The notes under the pieces: generated by a model
The model's database searches: none
Told to the model about the DNA's origin: nothing
What the model saw: the letters and a program-made list of their open reading frames with translations, nothing else
Made by a program: the position numbers and the translations under genes
Assembly (NCBI GenBank): GCA_938045805.1
Contig: CALIBL010000001.1
Coordinates: forward strand, 1-64,000
DNA length: 64,000 bases
Source: an uncultured Rubripirellula sp.
GTDB lineage: Bacteria; Planctomycetota; Planctomycetia; Pirellulales; Pirellulaceae
Direction: 5' to 3'
Shown: positions 57,669 through 64,000 of the stretch, in pieces
Numbering within the stretch: the stretch's first letter is position 1
Layout: each line of letters begins with the position of its first letter

Positions 57669-59258
57669 TCAGGATTCGGGTCGCTGTAGTGGGAAAAGAA
57701 TGATGTCTCGAATCGATTTTTTTCCCGTAAGAAGCATCACTAATCGGTCAATCCCCACTCCGAGTCCGCCCGCTGGTGGCATAGCGTAACGCAAGGCTCG
57801 GATGAAATCGTGATCCATTTTGGCCATCGACTCTTCTTCATCAAGTCCTTGAAGTTGAGTCTCAAACAATTCTTGTTGCAGATCTGGATCGTTGAGTTCG
57901 GTGTAGGCATTCGCGAGCTCCATTCCGAGAACAAAAAGTTCGAATCGCTCGGCTATCTCTGGATTATCACGTTTTCTTTTAGTGAGCGGACAAATGCTTG
58001 CAGGGTAGTCGATTACGAAGATAGGGCCTGTTAGTGAATCTTCAACCTTCTCTTCAAAGATCTCGTTGCGGACTACATCAAGGTGTCGATTTTCGGTTTC
58101 CAAGTTGAGGTTCTTGGCGAGTTGAATCACAGCAGCGTCATCTTTGGGGTCGATTCCCGTGGCCTGCTGGAATAGCTCAGCGTAAGTTGCGCGTTTGAAT
58201 GGAGGAGTGAAATCAACTTGGTTTCCGTCGTATTCGCGGACAAACCCTCCACCGATTGCTTCAATCGCGTTGACGATGATCTGCTCAGTGAGATCCATCA
58301 TCGAGTTGTAGTCACCATAGGCTTGATAACACTCGAGCATGGTGAATTCAGGGTTGTGCTTGGGGCTGATTCCTTCGTTGCGGTAGACTCGCCCAAGTTC
58401 GTAGACACGTTCCATTCCACCGACCATCAGCCGCTTCAGGTGTAGTTCCAAAGCAATACGCATGGTTAGCGGCATATCGAGCGCGTTGTGGTGTGTTGCA
58501 AAGGGGCGTGCCGCTGCCCCGCCGGCAACAGTATGCAATGTCGGTCCTTCAACTTCGCAGAAGCCATCCTGGTCTAACGTCGTTCGCACTGATTTGACGA
58601 TCTTGGTGCGGTCAAGGAACGTTTCCAGTACGCCGTCATTGAACGCTAGGTCAGCGTAACGCATCCGCTGCCGAAGATCTTGATTCGTAAGGCCCGCGTG
58701 TTTGTCTGGCGGGGGTTCAAGCATTTTGGTGTGGAAGGTTAATTTTTCGGCGAAAACGGTAAGCTCGCCGGTGTTCGTACGACCCAAACGACCCTCTGCA
58801 CCGACCAGATCTCCGAGATCAAATAATTTGGCGAGTTCAAAGTCTTCATCGCCAACTTGTTTTTTACCAACGAAGATTTGGATCTCTCCGGTCCAATCTT
58901 TGAGTGTGAGGAAAATAAGTTTTCCTTGGCCTCGCGAAAGCATGATCCGGCCTGCGACTCGAACGGTTGGGCCAGTTTCCGCGCCGGGACTTTGGTCGGA
59001 TTTCCACTGCCGATAATCCAACTGAGCGTCGGAGAAATCGGGAAGTTCAACGGTGGTACCATCTTCTTTAACCCATCGAACCTCCGATGCCATCTCTTGG
59101 CATTCCTCCATCATGGTTCGATCGTCATAACGGCAACCAAACGGGTCAATGCCTCGATCGGCTATCTGCCGCATCTTCTCTCGACGGGCCACACGAGGAT
59201 CCTTTGCGTCGAGGTCGCCGGAAGATTCATTCGGAGAATTGGTTGGGTTCTGATTCAT
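57669..59258 (-). CDS. lysS: Lysyl-tRNA synthetase, class II
   Basis: Class II synthetase charging tRNA-Lys. The 529 residues have an N-terminal OB-fold anticodon domain (VRVAGRIMLSRGQGKLIFLTL) and the class II core: motif 2 in VYELGRVYRNEGISPKHNPEF, and motif 3 in GGLGVGIDRLVMLLTGKKS and RDIILFP. ATG at 59258 (MNQNPTNSPNESS) is the start that suits homologues; the frame stays open 88 codons upstream but those residues are basic and unlike the family. It is probably driven by the promoter at 59404-59432. Confidence 0.97.
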   Translation of the reverse strand: MNQNPTNSPNESSGDLDAKDPRVARREKMRQIADRGIDPFGCRYDDRTMMEECQEMASEVRWVKEDGTTVELPDFSDAQLDYRQWKSDQSPGAETGPTVRVAGRIMLSRGQGKLIFLTLKDWTGEIQIFVGKKQVGDEDFELAKLFDLGDLVGAEGRLGRTNTGELTVFAEKLTFHTKMLEPPPDKHAGLTNQDLRQRMRYADLAFNDGVLETFLDRTKIVKSVRTTLDQDGFCEVEGPTLHTVAGGAAARPFATHHNALDMPLTMRIALELHLKRLMVGGMERVYELGRVYRNEGISPKHNPEFTMLECYQAYGDYNSMMDLTEQIIVNAIEAIGGGFVREYDGNQVDFTPPFKRATYAELFQQATGIDPKDDAAVIQLAKNLNLETENRHLDVVRNEIFEEKVEDSLTGPIFVIDYPASICPLTKRKRDNPEIAERFELFVLGMELANAYTELNDPDLQQELFETQLQGLDEEESMAKMDHDFIRALRYAMPPAGGLGVGIDRLVMLLTGKKSIRDIILFPLQRPES

Positions 59259-59403
59259 TTGAGTGGCTTTCAAGTTCCGCTCTCGGGCGTTACAAGTCCC
59301 AAGACGCTGTGGGGACCCTACGGGTGACGGCCTTTTACCTATGGCGAAGACGACCCGCGTTAACCGGCTACGACTTTTCCGAGACTTTGATTCAAGGTCG
59401 GGT

Positions 59404-59432
59404 ATTGTCAGCTTGAGACCGCTATTTGACAA
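59404..59432 (-). promoter_or_regulatory. Possible lysS promoter
   Basis: On the minus strand TTGTCA (59432-59427) and GACAAT (59409-59404) lie 17 nt apart, giving a leader of about 140 nt before the lysS ATG. The -10 box is only a partial match. Confidence 0.3.
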
Positions 59433-59667
59433 CCGGCGGAGAGTTGAAATGGTTGTCACCCAAAGAAACGCCTGTCGTTCTAAATGGGTTGACGCTTCGC
59501 TTTGAATTTCGCTAACACCCAATCAAAAGAGGCTGTTTCGGTGGCCGCCAGATTTGGAGTCTGGTGAGATTTCGTCATCGGGCAATCCTGGCTCGTTTTG
59601 CCACGAGTTTGTTGTCGGGGATGGCGGTGCATCTGGTTTTTCAGTGTTTCATGAGGGAGAAGCTGTA

Positions 59668-59976
59668 ATGAAGCGTGTTTTAATGATTCTACTATTGGTT
59701 ACTTTACCGACGTGGTGTTTTGCGGAGGAGGTCGTGAGATACCAATTGCCCGACTGGAAAGCCAAGCATGTCCATGATGTGGCCAAGGCGGATACGATTG
59801 TAAAAACCCTCACAAAACTTGGTTGTGAAGTCAAGAAATCACAACACAGCGGTCATGTCGACGTTCGTTATCGATGCCCCCAGTGGAGACAATTACGACT
59901 CGATAGCCACGCGCAGGCGCATCAGTGGGAGAAGTGGCTTAAGGAGTTCAGTTTTGTGACCATCCACAAGCACTAA
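59668..59976 (+). CDS. Small secreted protein of unknown function
   Basis: 102 residues with a clear signal peptide (MKRVLMILLLVTLPTWCFAEE, cut near residue 19). The mature part, about 83 residues, is basic and His-rich (KAKHVHDVAKAD, SHAQAHQWEKWL), with two cysteines (GCEVKK and YRCPQW) that could form a disulfide. I do not recognise a family. ATG at 59668 is chosen over longer options because GGAG sits 9 nt before it and the signal peptide begins there. It stands alone between lysS (divergent) and the tRNA gene. Confidence 0.7.
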   Translation: MKRVLMILLLVTLPTWCFAEEVVRYQLPDWKAKHVHDVAKADTIVKTLTKLGCEVKKSQHSGHVDVRYRCPQWRQLRLDSHAQAHQWEKWLKEFSFVTIHKH

Positions 59977-60098
59977 AAGATCTAATTTTGACACTCAGAA
60001 CAATCAATTGGAGTCGTTGAGTCGCTTTCCCATGGCAATCGTAAAATTCTTTTGCTTTGCTCTGGGAATTTTTCGTTGGCCAAGCATCATCAATCACC

Positions 60099-60128
60099 TT
60101 GACGATTGGTTGATCGCTAAGAAACAAT
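60099..60128 (+). promoter_or_regulatory. Likely promoter of the tRNA gene
   Basis: TTGACG (60099-60104) and AACAAT (60123-60128) are 18 nt apart, placing the start of transcription a few bases before the tRNA. The -10 box is weak. Confidence 0.4.
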
Positions 60129-60138
60129 ACGCGTCCCC

Positions 60139-60221
60139 GGAGGGTATCCGAATTGGTGAGGAGGTTGATTCGAAATCAATTGCCCCGCAAGGGGTTGCGG
60201 GTTCGAGTCCCGTGCCCTCCG
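60139..60221 (+). tRNA. tRNA-Ser (anticodon CGA)
   Basis: A type II tRNA. Anticodon stem GTTGA/TCAAT (60164-60168 and 60176-60180) with loop TTCGAAA gives anticodon CGA for UCG serine codons. The long variable arm CCCC-GCAA-GGGG is as expected for Ser, and the T-arm GCGGG-TTCGAGT-CCCGT is canonical. The acceptor GGAGGGT:GCCCTCC plus discriminator G suits Ser, but places A instead of U at position 8. Shifting by one (CGGAGGG:CCCTCCG) restores U8 and a TCC/GGA D-stem but leaves an extra base after the T-arm. CCA is not encoded. Confidence 0.82.
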
Positions 60222-60230
60222 CTGTGTCTT

Positions 60231-60269
60231 AAAAGGCTCTCTAGCGAACCGTTAGGGAGCCTTTTTTTT
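60231..60269 (+). terminator. Terminator of the tRNA gene
   Basis: AAAAGGCTCTCTA (60231-60243) pairs with TAGGGAGCCTTTT (60253-60265), one G-U pair inside, 9-nt loop, with eight T at the end. Strong rho-independent terminator 9 nt after the tRNA; it also lies close to the end of the converging protease gene. Confidence 0.9.
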
Positions 60270-60330
60270 GCGCGTCCTCGCCTGCTCGTTGCTGTATTCA
60301 CCGAAAGGATCATCAAGTGTTTCGAGCGTC

Positions 60331-62646
60331 TCACTCCGAAGCACGACGTCGCTCCTGGTCTGCGATGAGCGAATCTCTCAGTCGTAATGCCTGATCCCGA
60401 TTTGCGCCTTCAGGAATCCGGTCGATTAACCAATTCACGTCATCAATGGCACCACTATATCGCTCGGTAATCGCTCTAGCCTGTGAACGCATGATCCGAT
60501 ACTCGGGCTCATCAGGCATCACAGCCACAAGGGCTTCACAATAGCGACGAAAGGCCTCCGTGTCCGAATTTCGTCGGGCGGAACCCAGAAGGTTATTCAA
60601 AACCCGAGTTAAAATTTCAAGATCACTCTGCGGACGCACATCTTCAGGTCTCATCGGCCGATTGGTCGCTGCAAAGACTCTCTGTTTGCTCTCCTCTTCG
60701 GAAACCACCCTGCCCTGTTCAAAGACGTCGACTAACTCGCTTTCCGAGTCACTGATGACGTGTCGAACGACAAAATGACCCGGCAGCCCAACCCCTTCGA
60801 ACTCGAGTCCAACTCGTTTGGCTAATTCCATGTACAAAATTGAGAGTGTGATTGGTAAGCCTTCGCGATCATCAATCACTCGATCTAGGTGACTGTTAGC
60901 GGGGTGGTAGTATTCTGTTCGACCGCCATGGAATCCATTTTCCTCAAATAGATATCGATCGAGCGTCTCTCGCTTCTCTCTGGGATTCGAGCTTTCGGGG
61001 ATCGCAGCAGCAATTTCCTCAGCCATCTTCTCAATTCGATGGACATAAGACTCGGGGTCCGTCTCTTCGTTGTCTAGCTTCGCAATCCAAAGAGCACCTC
61101 GAAGTAGGCGATCTTCTGAGGATGGATTGGAAAGAATCGACTGTAGTGAACTGAGTGTGTTTTGCAGTTTGACGTCATCAGCGAGACGCCTCATTTGAGA
61201 TATTTTGATTTCAAGTAAAGAGGCTTGCTTTCTGAGTTCTCGGCTGACCGCCTGATCGGAAGTCGCTAATGCATTGAGTGTTGCTTGATTCTGGTCATCA
61301 ATCGATTTTGATTCACGGAGAAGTTCATCAATCAATTCCCTTTGGGTCTCGGATAGGCTCGGTGAGGCAAGGTTAGCTCCAATTGCAAATCTTCGAAAAC
61401 TAGGGTTCGTATCACGGAATTTGACGAGTCCCACCGCTCCACTTGTGAGCTGCTGATCGGCTGATTCGACCACCAACTCATCGTTGACGAAACATTGAAA
61501 TCGATTTTTTTCCAGACGAACCCGCAGTCGATTCCATTCTCCCGATCGGTAGTATTTGGAAGGGCGGTCGGCTAACACCTCCCATGAATAAACCGAGGGA
61601 CCTTTGAAGCAGGTGAGACGCAGGTTTCCATTGCTCGGATAGAAACCGTAATGGCGATCGCCTCCATCCGAGAAAAATGCAAGACCCGCCGCGCCGGATT
61701 CATCATCGAGACGCACGTCGACAGTCACATCAATCGGCAATTCAGGGAGTGGATCGCGATTCAAACACAGAGAGCGTCCACCAAACCCTCTTCCCGCTCC
61801 CTCCGCCGATATCAGCCCTCCAGTTTGTCTCCATGTAGCTCCAAAGAGCGTCTGCCAATTCTCTGGATCCAGTTGTCCGAGCGTGACCCAGCGGGTGTAC
61901 TGTACAGGGTGGGGTGCATTAAGAATTGGGATCAGCTGTGCGACTGGAATGGCAAATCCCAAGTTGTCATCAATTGCGGATTTCATGTTAATGATCCCGC
62001 GAACCTGTCCCTGAAGGTCAACCAATGGCCCACCGCTATTTCCGGGCTGCGTCGGCATAGCGAGTTGGATGAGCTCCCTGCCCTGAACTTCTCGCACTGC
62101 CGAGACAACGCCTTCAACAACACTGTTGCGAAGTCCGAGTGGATTGCCAAATGCGGCGACCCTAACTCCGGGGGCGGGCGTCTGATCGGATAAAGGGATT
62201 GGCTGGAGAGGCTGATCACCAATATCAACTTGGATGACTGCCAGATCCGCAATTGAATCCATTGATTCAATTGATATCACCGGCAGTTTTCGACCCGAGG
62301 GTAATTCAACCGTGAATTCCCTGCCTTCTCCGATGACGTGAGCATTGGTCACGATGCGACCCTCGGCTGCAATCACAAATCCGGTTCCGACGGAAAGCTC
62401 ATCTCCGTCCCGTCCCTTTACGCTAATGGTGACGATAGATGGCTGCACTAAGCGGTTCAGTGTTTCAATTCTTTCCCCCTCTGAGCCACTCGTTCCACTC
62501 GCTGAATCTAGTTTGGGCGTTGATTGTGCTGCTGCCGTTTGTGGTTCACAAAGCTCTAATAATGAAAGGCTCAATATTGCGATGCATGAACGAACTAGCA
62601 TGGCTCCGAGAGGTAAATCGATGCGGTGTGGAGCTTGGCGATGCAT
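60331..62646 (-). CDS. Secreted trypsin-like protease fused to a lectin-like domain and a SirB1/transglutaminase-like domain
   Basis: A 771-residue secreted protein. After a signal (hydrophobic core AILSLSLLEL, ending near TAAAQ) comes an HtrA-like trypsin domain (about 60-245) with His in TNAHVIG, Asp in DSIADLAVI and Ser in TQPGNSGGPLV; there is no PDZ. Next is a jelly-roll region (about 250-425, GLAFFSDGGDRHYGFYPSNG and EWNRLRVRLEKNRFQCFVND), like DUF1080/LamG. The last third is SirB1/transglutaminase-core-2-like (FEENGFHGGRTEYYHPANSHL, DREGLPITLSILYMELAKRVGLEFEGVGLPGHFVVRH), followed by TPR-like helices. Start at 62646, or an ATG 15 codons in. It converges on the tRNA and is divergent from the TolC-like gene. 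Confidence 0.88.
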   Translation of the reverse strand: MHRQAPHRIDLPLGAMLVRSCIAILSLSLLELCEPQTAAAQSTPKLDSASGTSGSEGERIETLNRLVQPSIVTISVKGRDGDELSVGTGFVIAAEGRIVTNAHVIGEGREFTVELPSGRKLPVISIESMDSIADLAVIQVDIGDQPLQPIPLSDQTPAPGVRVAAFGNPLGLRNSVVEGVVSAVREVQGRELIQLAMPTQPGNSGGPLVDLQGQVRGIINMKSAIDDNLGFAIPVAQLIPILNAPHPVQYTRWVTLGQLDPENWQTLFGATWRQTGGLISAEGAGRGFGGRSLCLNRDPLPELPIDVTVDVRLDDESGAAGLAFFSDGGDRHYGFYPSNGNLRLTCFKGPSVYSWEVLADRPSKYYRSGEWNRLRVRLEKNRFQCFVNDELVVESADQQLTSGAVGLVKFRDTNPSFRRFAIGANLASPSLSETQRELIDELLRESKSIDDQNQATLNALATSDQAVSRELRKQASLLEIKISQMRRLADDVKLQNTLSSLQSILSNPSSEDRLLRGALWIAKLDNEETDPESYVHRIEKMAEEIAAAIPESSNPREKRETLDRYLFEENGFHGGRTEYYHPANSHLDRVIDDREGLPITLSILYMELAKRVGLEFEGVGLPGHFVVRHVISDSESELVDVFEQGRVVSEEESKQRVFAATNRPMRPEDVRPQSDLEILTRVLNNLLGSARRNSDTEAFRRYCEALVAVMPDEPEYRIMRSQARAITERYSGAIDDVNWLIDRIPEGANRDQALRLRDSLIADQERRRASE

Positions 62647-63001
62647 ATTGATGAGACCCGGTGGGAGCAGATTGGACTACTACCACATTCTATGTCGGGG
62701 AAACCCTGACGGTTGATGGAACCGTAAGCTTTCTTCGCGAGTGATCTTTGTTGTTGATTTCCTCTCGTTCATTGCGTGCTATGGCTTCCTTTTGTGTTGG
62801 ATTGAAGTCTGTCTCAATGGGTGCATTGAGGGCTTTGGCAAGATGTAGCGATTGTCCGCTTTGTGTCGATCAGGCACCGTTTTCCTCATTTTGCCGAATG
62901 AAACGCCGATAGCGAATATCGGGATAGTTCTGCATTGACGGTTTCTTCCGGTTGGTCCGGTTGACCGCAGAAGCCCGATTTCGCAAGAAGAAAATGCTGT
63001 C
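62647..63001. other. Divergent intergenic region before the TolC-like gene
   Basis: About 355 nt without a supported gene, RNA or clear promoter pair. The TolC-like frame has a TGA at 62936-62938, so its start must lie after that. Confidence 0.35.
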
Positions 63002-64000
63002 ATGCCGACCATCGAGAGATCTTTTCGTGGCTCCAACGCTGATTGGGTTCGCAGGAGGGTGGATTCCCCGAGTTGTCAGGTACGGCGTCGACGGAGAAAA
63101 AAATCAATCTCTTCCCACGCACTGGGGATTTTGTCTGCATTGTCGGTCTGTGCAGGTGGATGTGGAATTCTCAGAGATGTAGTGCCGGCGGGCCCCAACG
63201 ATACCCGCACTTCATTTCATGATGATTACGGCTTGAATATCAGCTATCCCGAAGTAGAAGCGATTGCTACCGAGGAGCGAGACGAACCAGTTCAAGCTCT
63301 CCAGCCGTTTTCCTTTGAAGATCCTGCGACCTTACCCACCCTAGATCTTTCGCTTCATGATGCAGTTCATCAGGCCCTCACAAACCGACCTGTCCTTCGT
63401 CGGGCGGGTTCTACTTTCAATGCCCGAGTCACTCCTCAAGCCGTAACGACTCGTTTTGATCCTGGGTTAACGGCAGCGTCAATACAAGGCACAGAGGCTG
63501 CATTGAGTGCATTTGACGCTCAGTACCGCCAGCAGTTGAGTTGGTCCAAAAACGATACTCCTCGAAACCAACAGCAGGCATTTGGCCAACCTTCGGTACT
63601 CGATGCGGATTCAGCAATTTTCAACGGAGAGTTGAGTAAAACGACTGCTACTGGGTCGAGCTTTGCTCTGAGACACGTCGCGAATTATCGACGCAGTAAT
63701 CAAGGTGTCGGTGATGGTTTTGACTTTCGCCTTTTCCCCAGTGCTTTCACGGGTTGGTTGGAGGCCGAATGGCGCCAGCCATTGATGCAGGGAGCTGGTA
63801 CCAATTTCAATCGAATTGCCGGACCTAACGCTCGCGTTGGGCAATACAGCGGTGTGCTTATTGCTCGAATTAACGAAGATGTTTCATTAGCCGATTTTGA
63901 AACAGGTGTGATTCAAACGGTTGCCGATGTTGAACAGGCTTATTGGAATCTGGTGACCTCTTATCGACTGCTTGACACCATCGTGAAAGCGCGCGAGGCC
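63002..64000 (+). CDS. TolC-like outer membrane efflux protein (lipoprotein), N-terminal part
   Basis: The frame runs open to the window end (333 residues seen). It begins MPTIERSFRG, with a long Arg/Lys-rich n-region (RRRRRKK), a hydrophobic core and a lipobox AGGC with C54. Next come a variable stretch, then TLDLSLHDAVHQALTNRPVLRR, the standard opening of TolC/OprM family repeats, and later SSFALRHVANYRR, WRQPLMQGAGTNFNR and VIQTVADVEQAYWNLVTSYRLLDT, the long helix of the periplasmic tunnel. As an outer-membrane channel it would work with an RND or ABC pump outside the window. ATG at 63002 is the first start after an in-frame stop; GTG at 63059 is the alternative but has its GGAGG directly adjacent. 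Confidence 0.9.
   Translation, partial: MPTIERSFRGSNADWVRRRVDSPSCQVRRRRRKKSISSHALGILSALSVCAGGCGILRDVVPAGPNDTRTSFHDDYGLNISYPEVEAIATEERDEPVQALQPFSFEDPATLPTLDLSLHDAVHQALTNRPVLRRAGSTFNARVTPQAVTTRFDPGLTAASIQGTEAALSAFDAQYRQQLSWSKNDTPRNQQQAFGQPSVLDADSAIFNGELSKTTATGSSFALRHVANYRRSNQGVGDGFDFRLFPSAFTGWLEAEWRQPLMQGAGTNFNRIAGPNARVGQYSGVLIARINEDVSLADFETGVIQTVADVEQAYWNLVTSYRLLDTIVKAREA

Noticed and set aside
59259-59522. 88-codon upstream extension of lysS
   Set aside because: Basic, low-quality residues, no family similarity; it covers the likely promoter.
60008-60232. 74-codon frame on the plus strand
   Set aside because: Covers the tRNA-Ser gene; the end of the frame is tRNA sequence.
1-64000. CRISPR arrays, insertion sequences, phage genes, rRNA
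   Set aside because: No regular repeat-spacer pattern, transposase, integrase, phage structural gene or rRNA segment was seen on reading both strands.

Overview
The window reads as chromosomal DNA of a planctomycete, most likely a Pirellulaceae (Rhodopirellula-like) bacterium. The lineage call rests on gene content: secreted DUF1549/DUF1553 proteins with planctomycete-type CxxCH haem sites, paired DUF1501 proteins, a sulfatase, a ThuA/NPCBM/beta-propeller/HEAT protein with a separate haem-binding partner, and an ECF sigma factor of the planctomycete kind. GC content is about 50% by eye. Starts are often TTG or GTG, and many genes lack a clear Shine-Dalgarno. I saw no phage, transposon, CRISPR array or rRNA, and no obvious island of foreign base composition.

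Layout. 1-969 is the end of a SNF2 helicase, followed by recA with its own likely promoter and a strong terminator. 2505-8763 is a minus-strand block: ruvB, gltX, a dihaem lipoprotein cytochrome and glnS. 8886-11025 carries bioA and an ECF sigma factor, facing an aldehyde dehydrogenase (11148-12641). 12897-17465 holds a possible leader ORF, a Nudix-like gene, a cysteine desulfurase, an orphan secreted and anchored protein, and a NarL-type response regulator. 17595-22295 has rpsA (ribosomal protein S1, with a shared terminator), a DUF2071 gene, rpiB and aroC.

22493-28013 is a minus-strand cassette DUF1549/1553 -> DUF1501 -> sulfatase, the usual planctomycete set associated with sulfated polysaccharides. 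28110-29455 has thiL overlapping a DUF4440-like gene by 4 nt. 29761-36681 contains a second aldehyde dehydrogenase, a DUF58 protein, fabH, a signal peptidase I with a zinc-ribbon insert, and a secreted haem protein. 36741-40115 is the large ThuA/NPCBM/propeller/HEAT protein, whose likely haem partner is the gene after it. 40375-43279 is a tight leuB-cdsA-tatD run. 43382-50187 is a second DUF1553/DUF1501 pair, whose first gene encodes a 1726-residue protein with WD40 repeats and a late coiled-coil and lectin-like insertion.

50590-64000 has a divergent prepilin peptidase, an FG-GAP protein, a planctomycete-type secreted protein, a LolD/LolCE-like ABC exporter, lysS, a small secreted protein, a tRNA-Ser(CGA) with promoter and terminator, a protease/lectin/SirB1 fusion, and the start of a TolC-like lipoprotein that runs off the window.

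How the parts fit: housekeeping genes (repair, aminoacylation, S1, aroC, leuB, fabH, lysS) are interleaved with secreted glycan- and redox-related genes. Envelope genes (LolCDE-like exporter, signal peptidase, prepilin peptidase, TolC-like protein) would help deliver the many secreted products. I found no clearly new defence or mobile system. The most unusual items are domain architectures: the zinc-ribbon signal peptidase, the prepilin peptidase with separated catalytic aspartates, the triple-fusion protease and the interrupted DUF1553 protein. A few intergenic RNA structures also remain unexplained.
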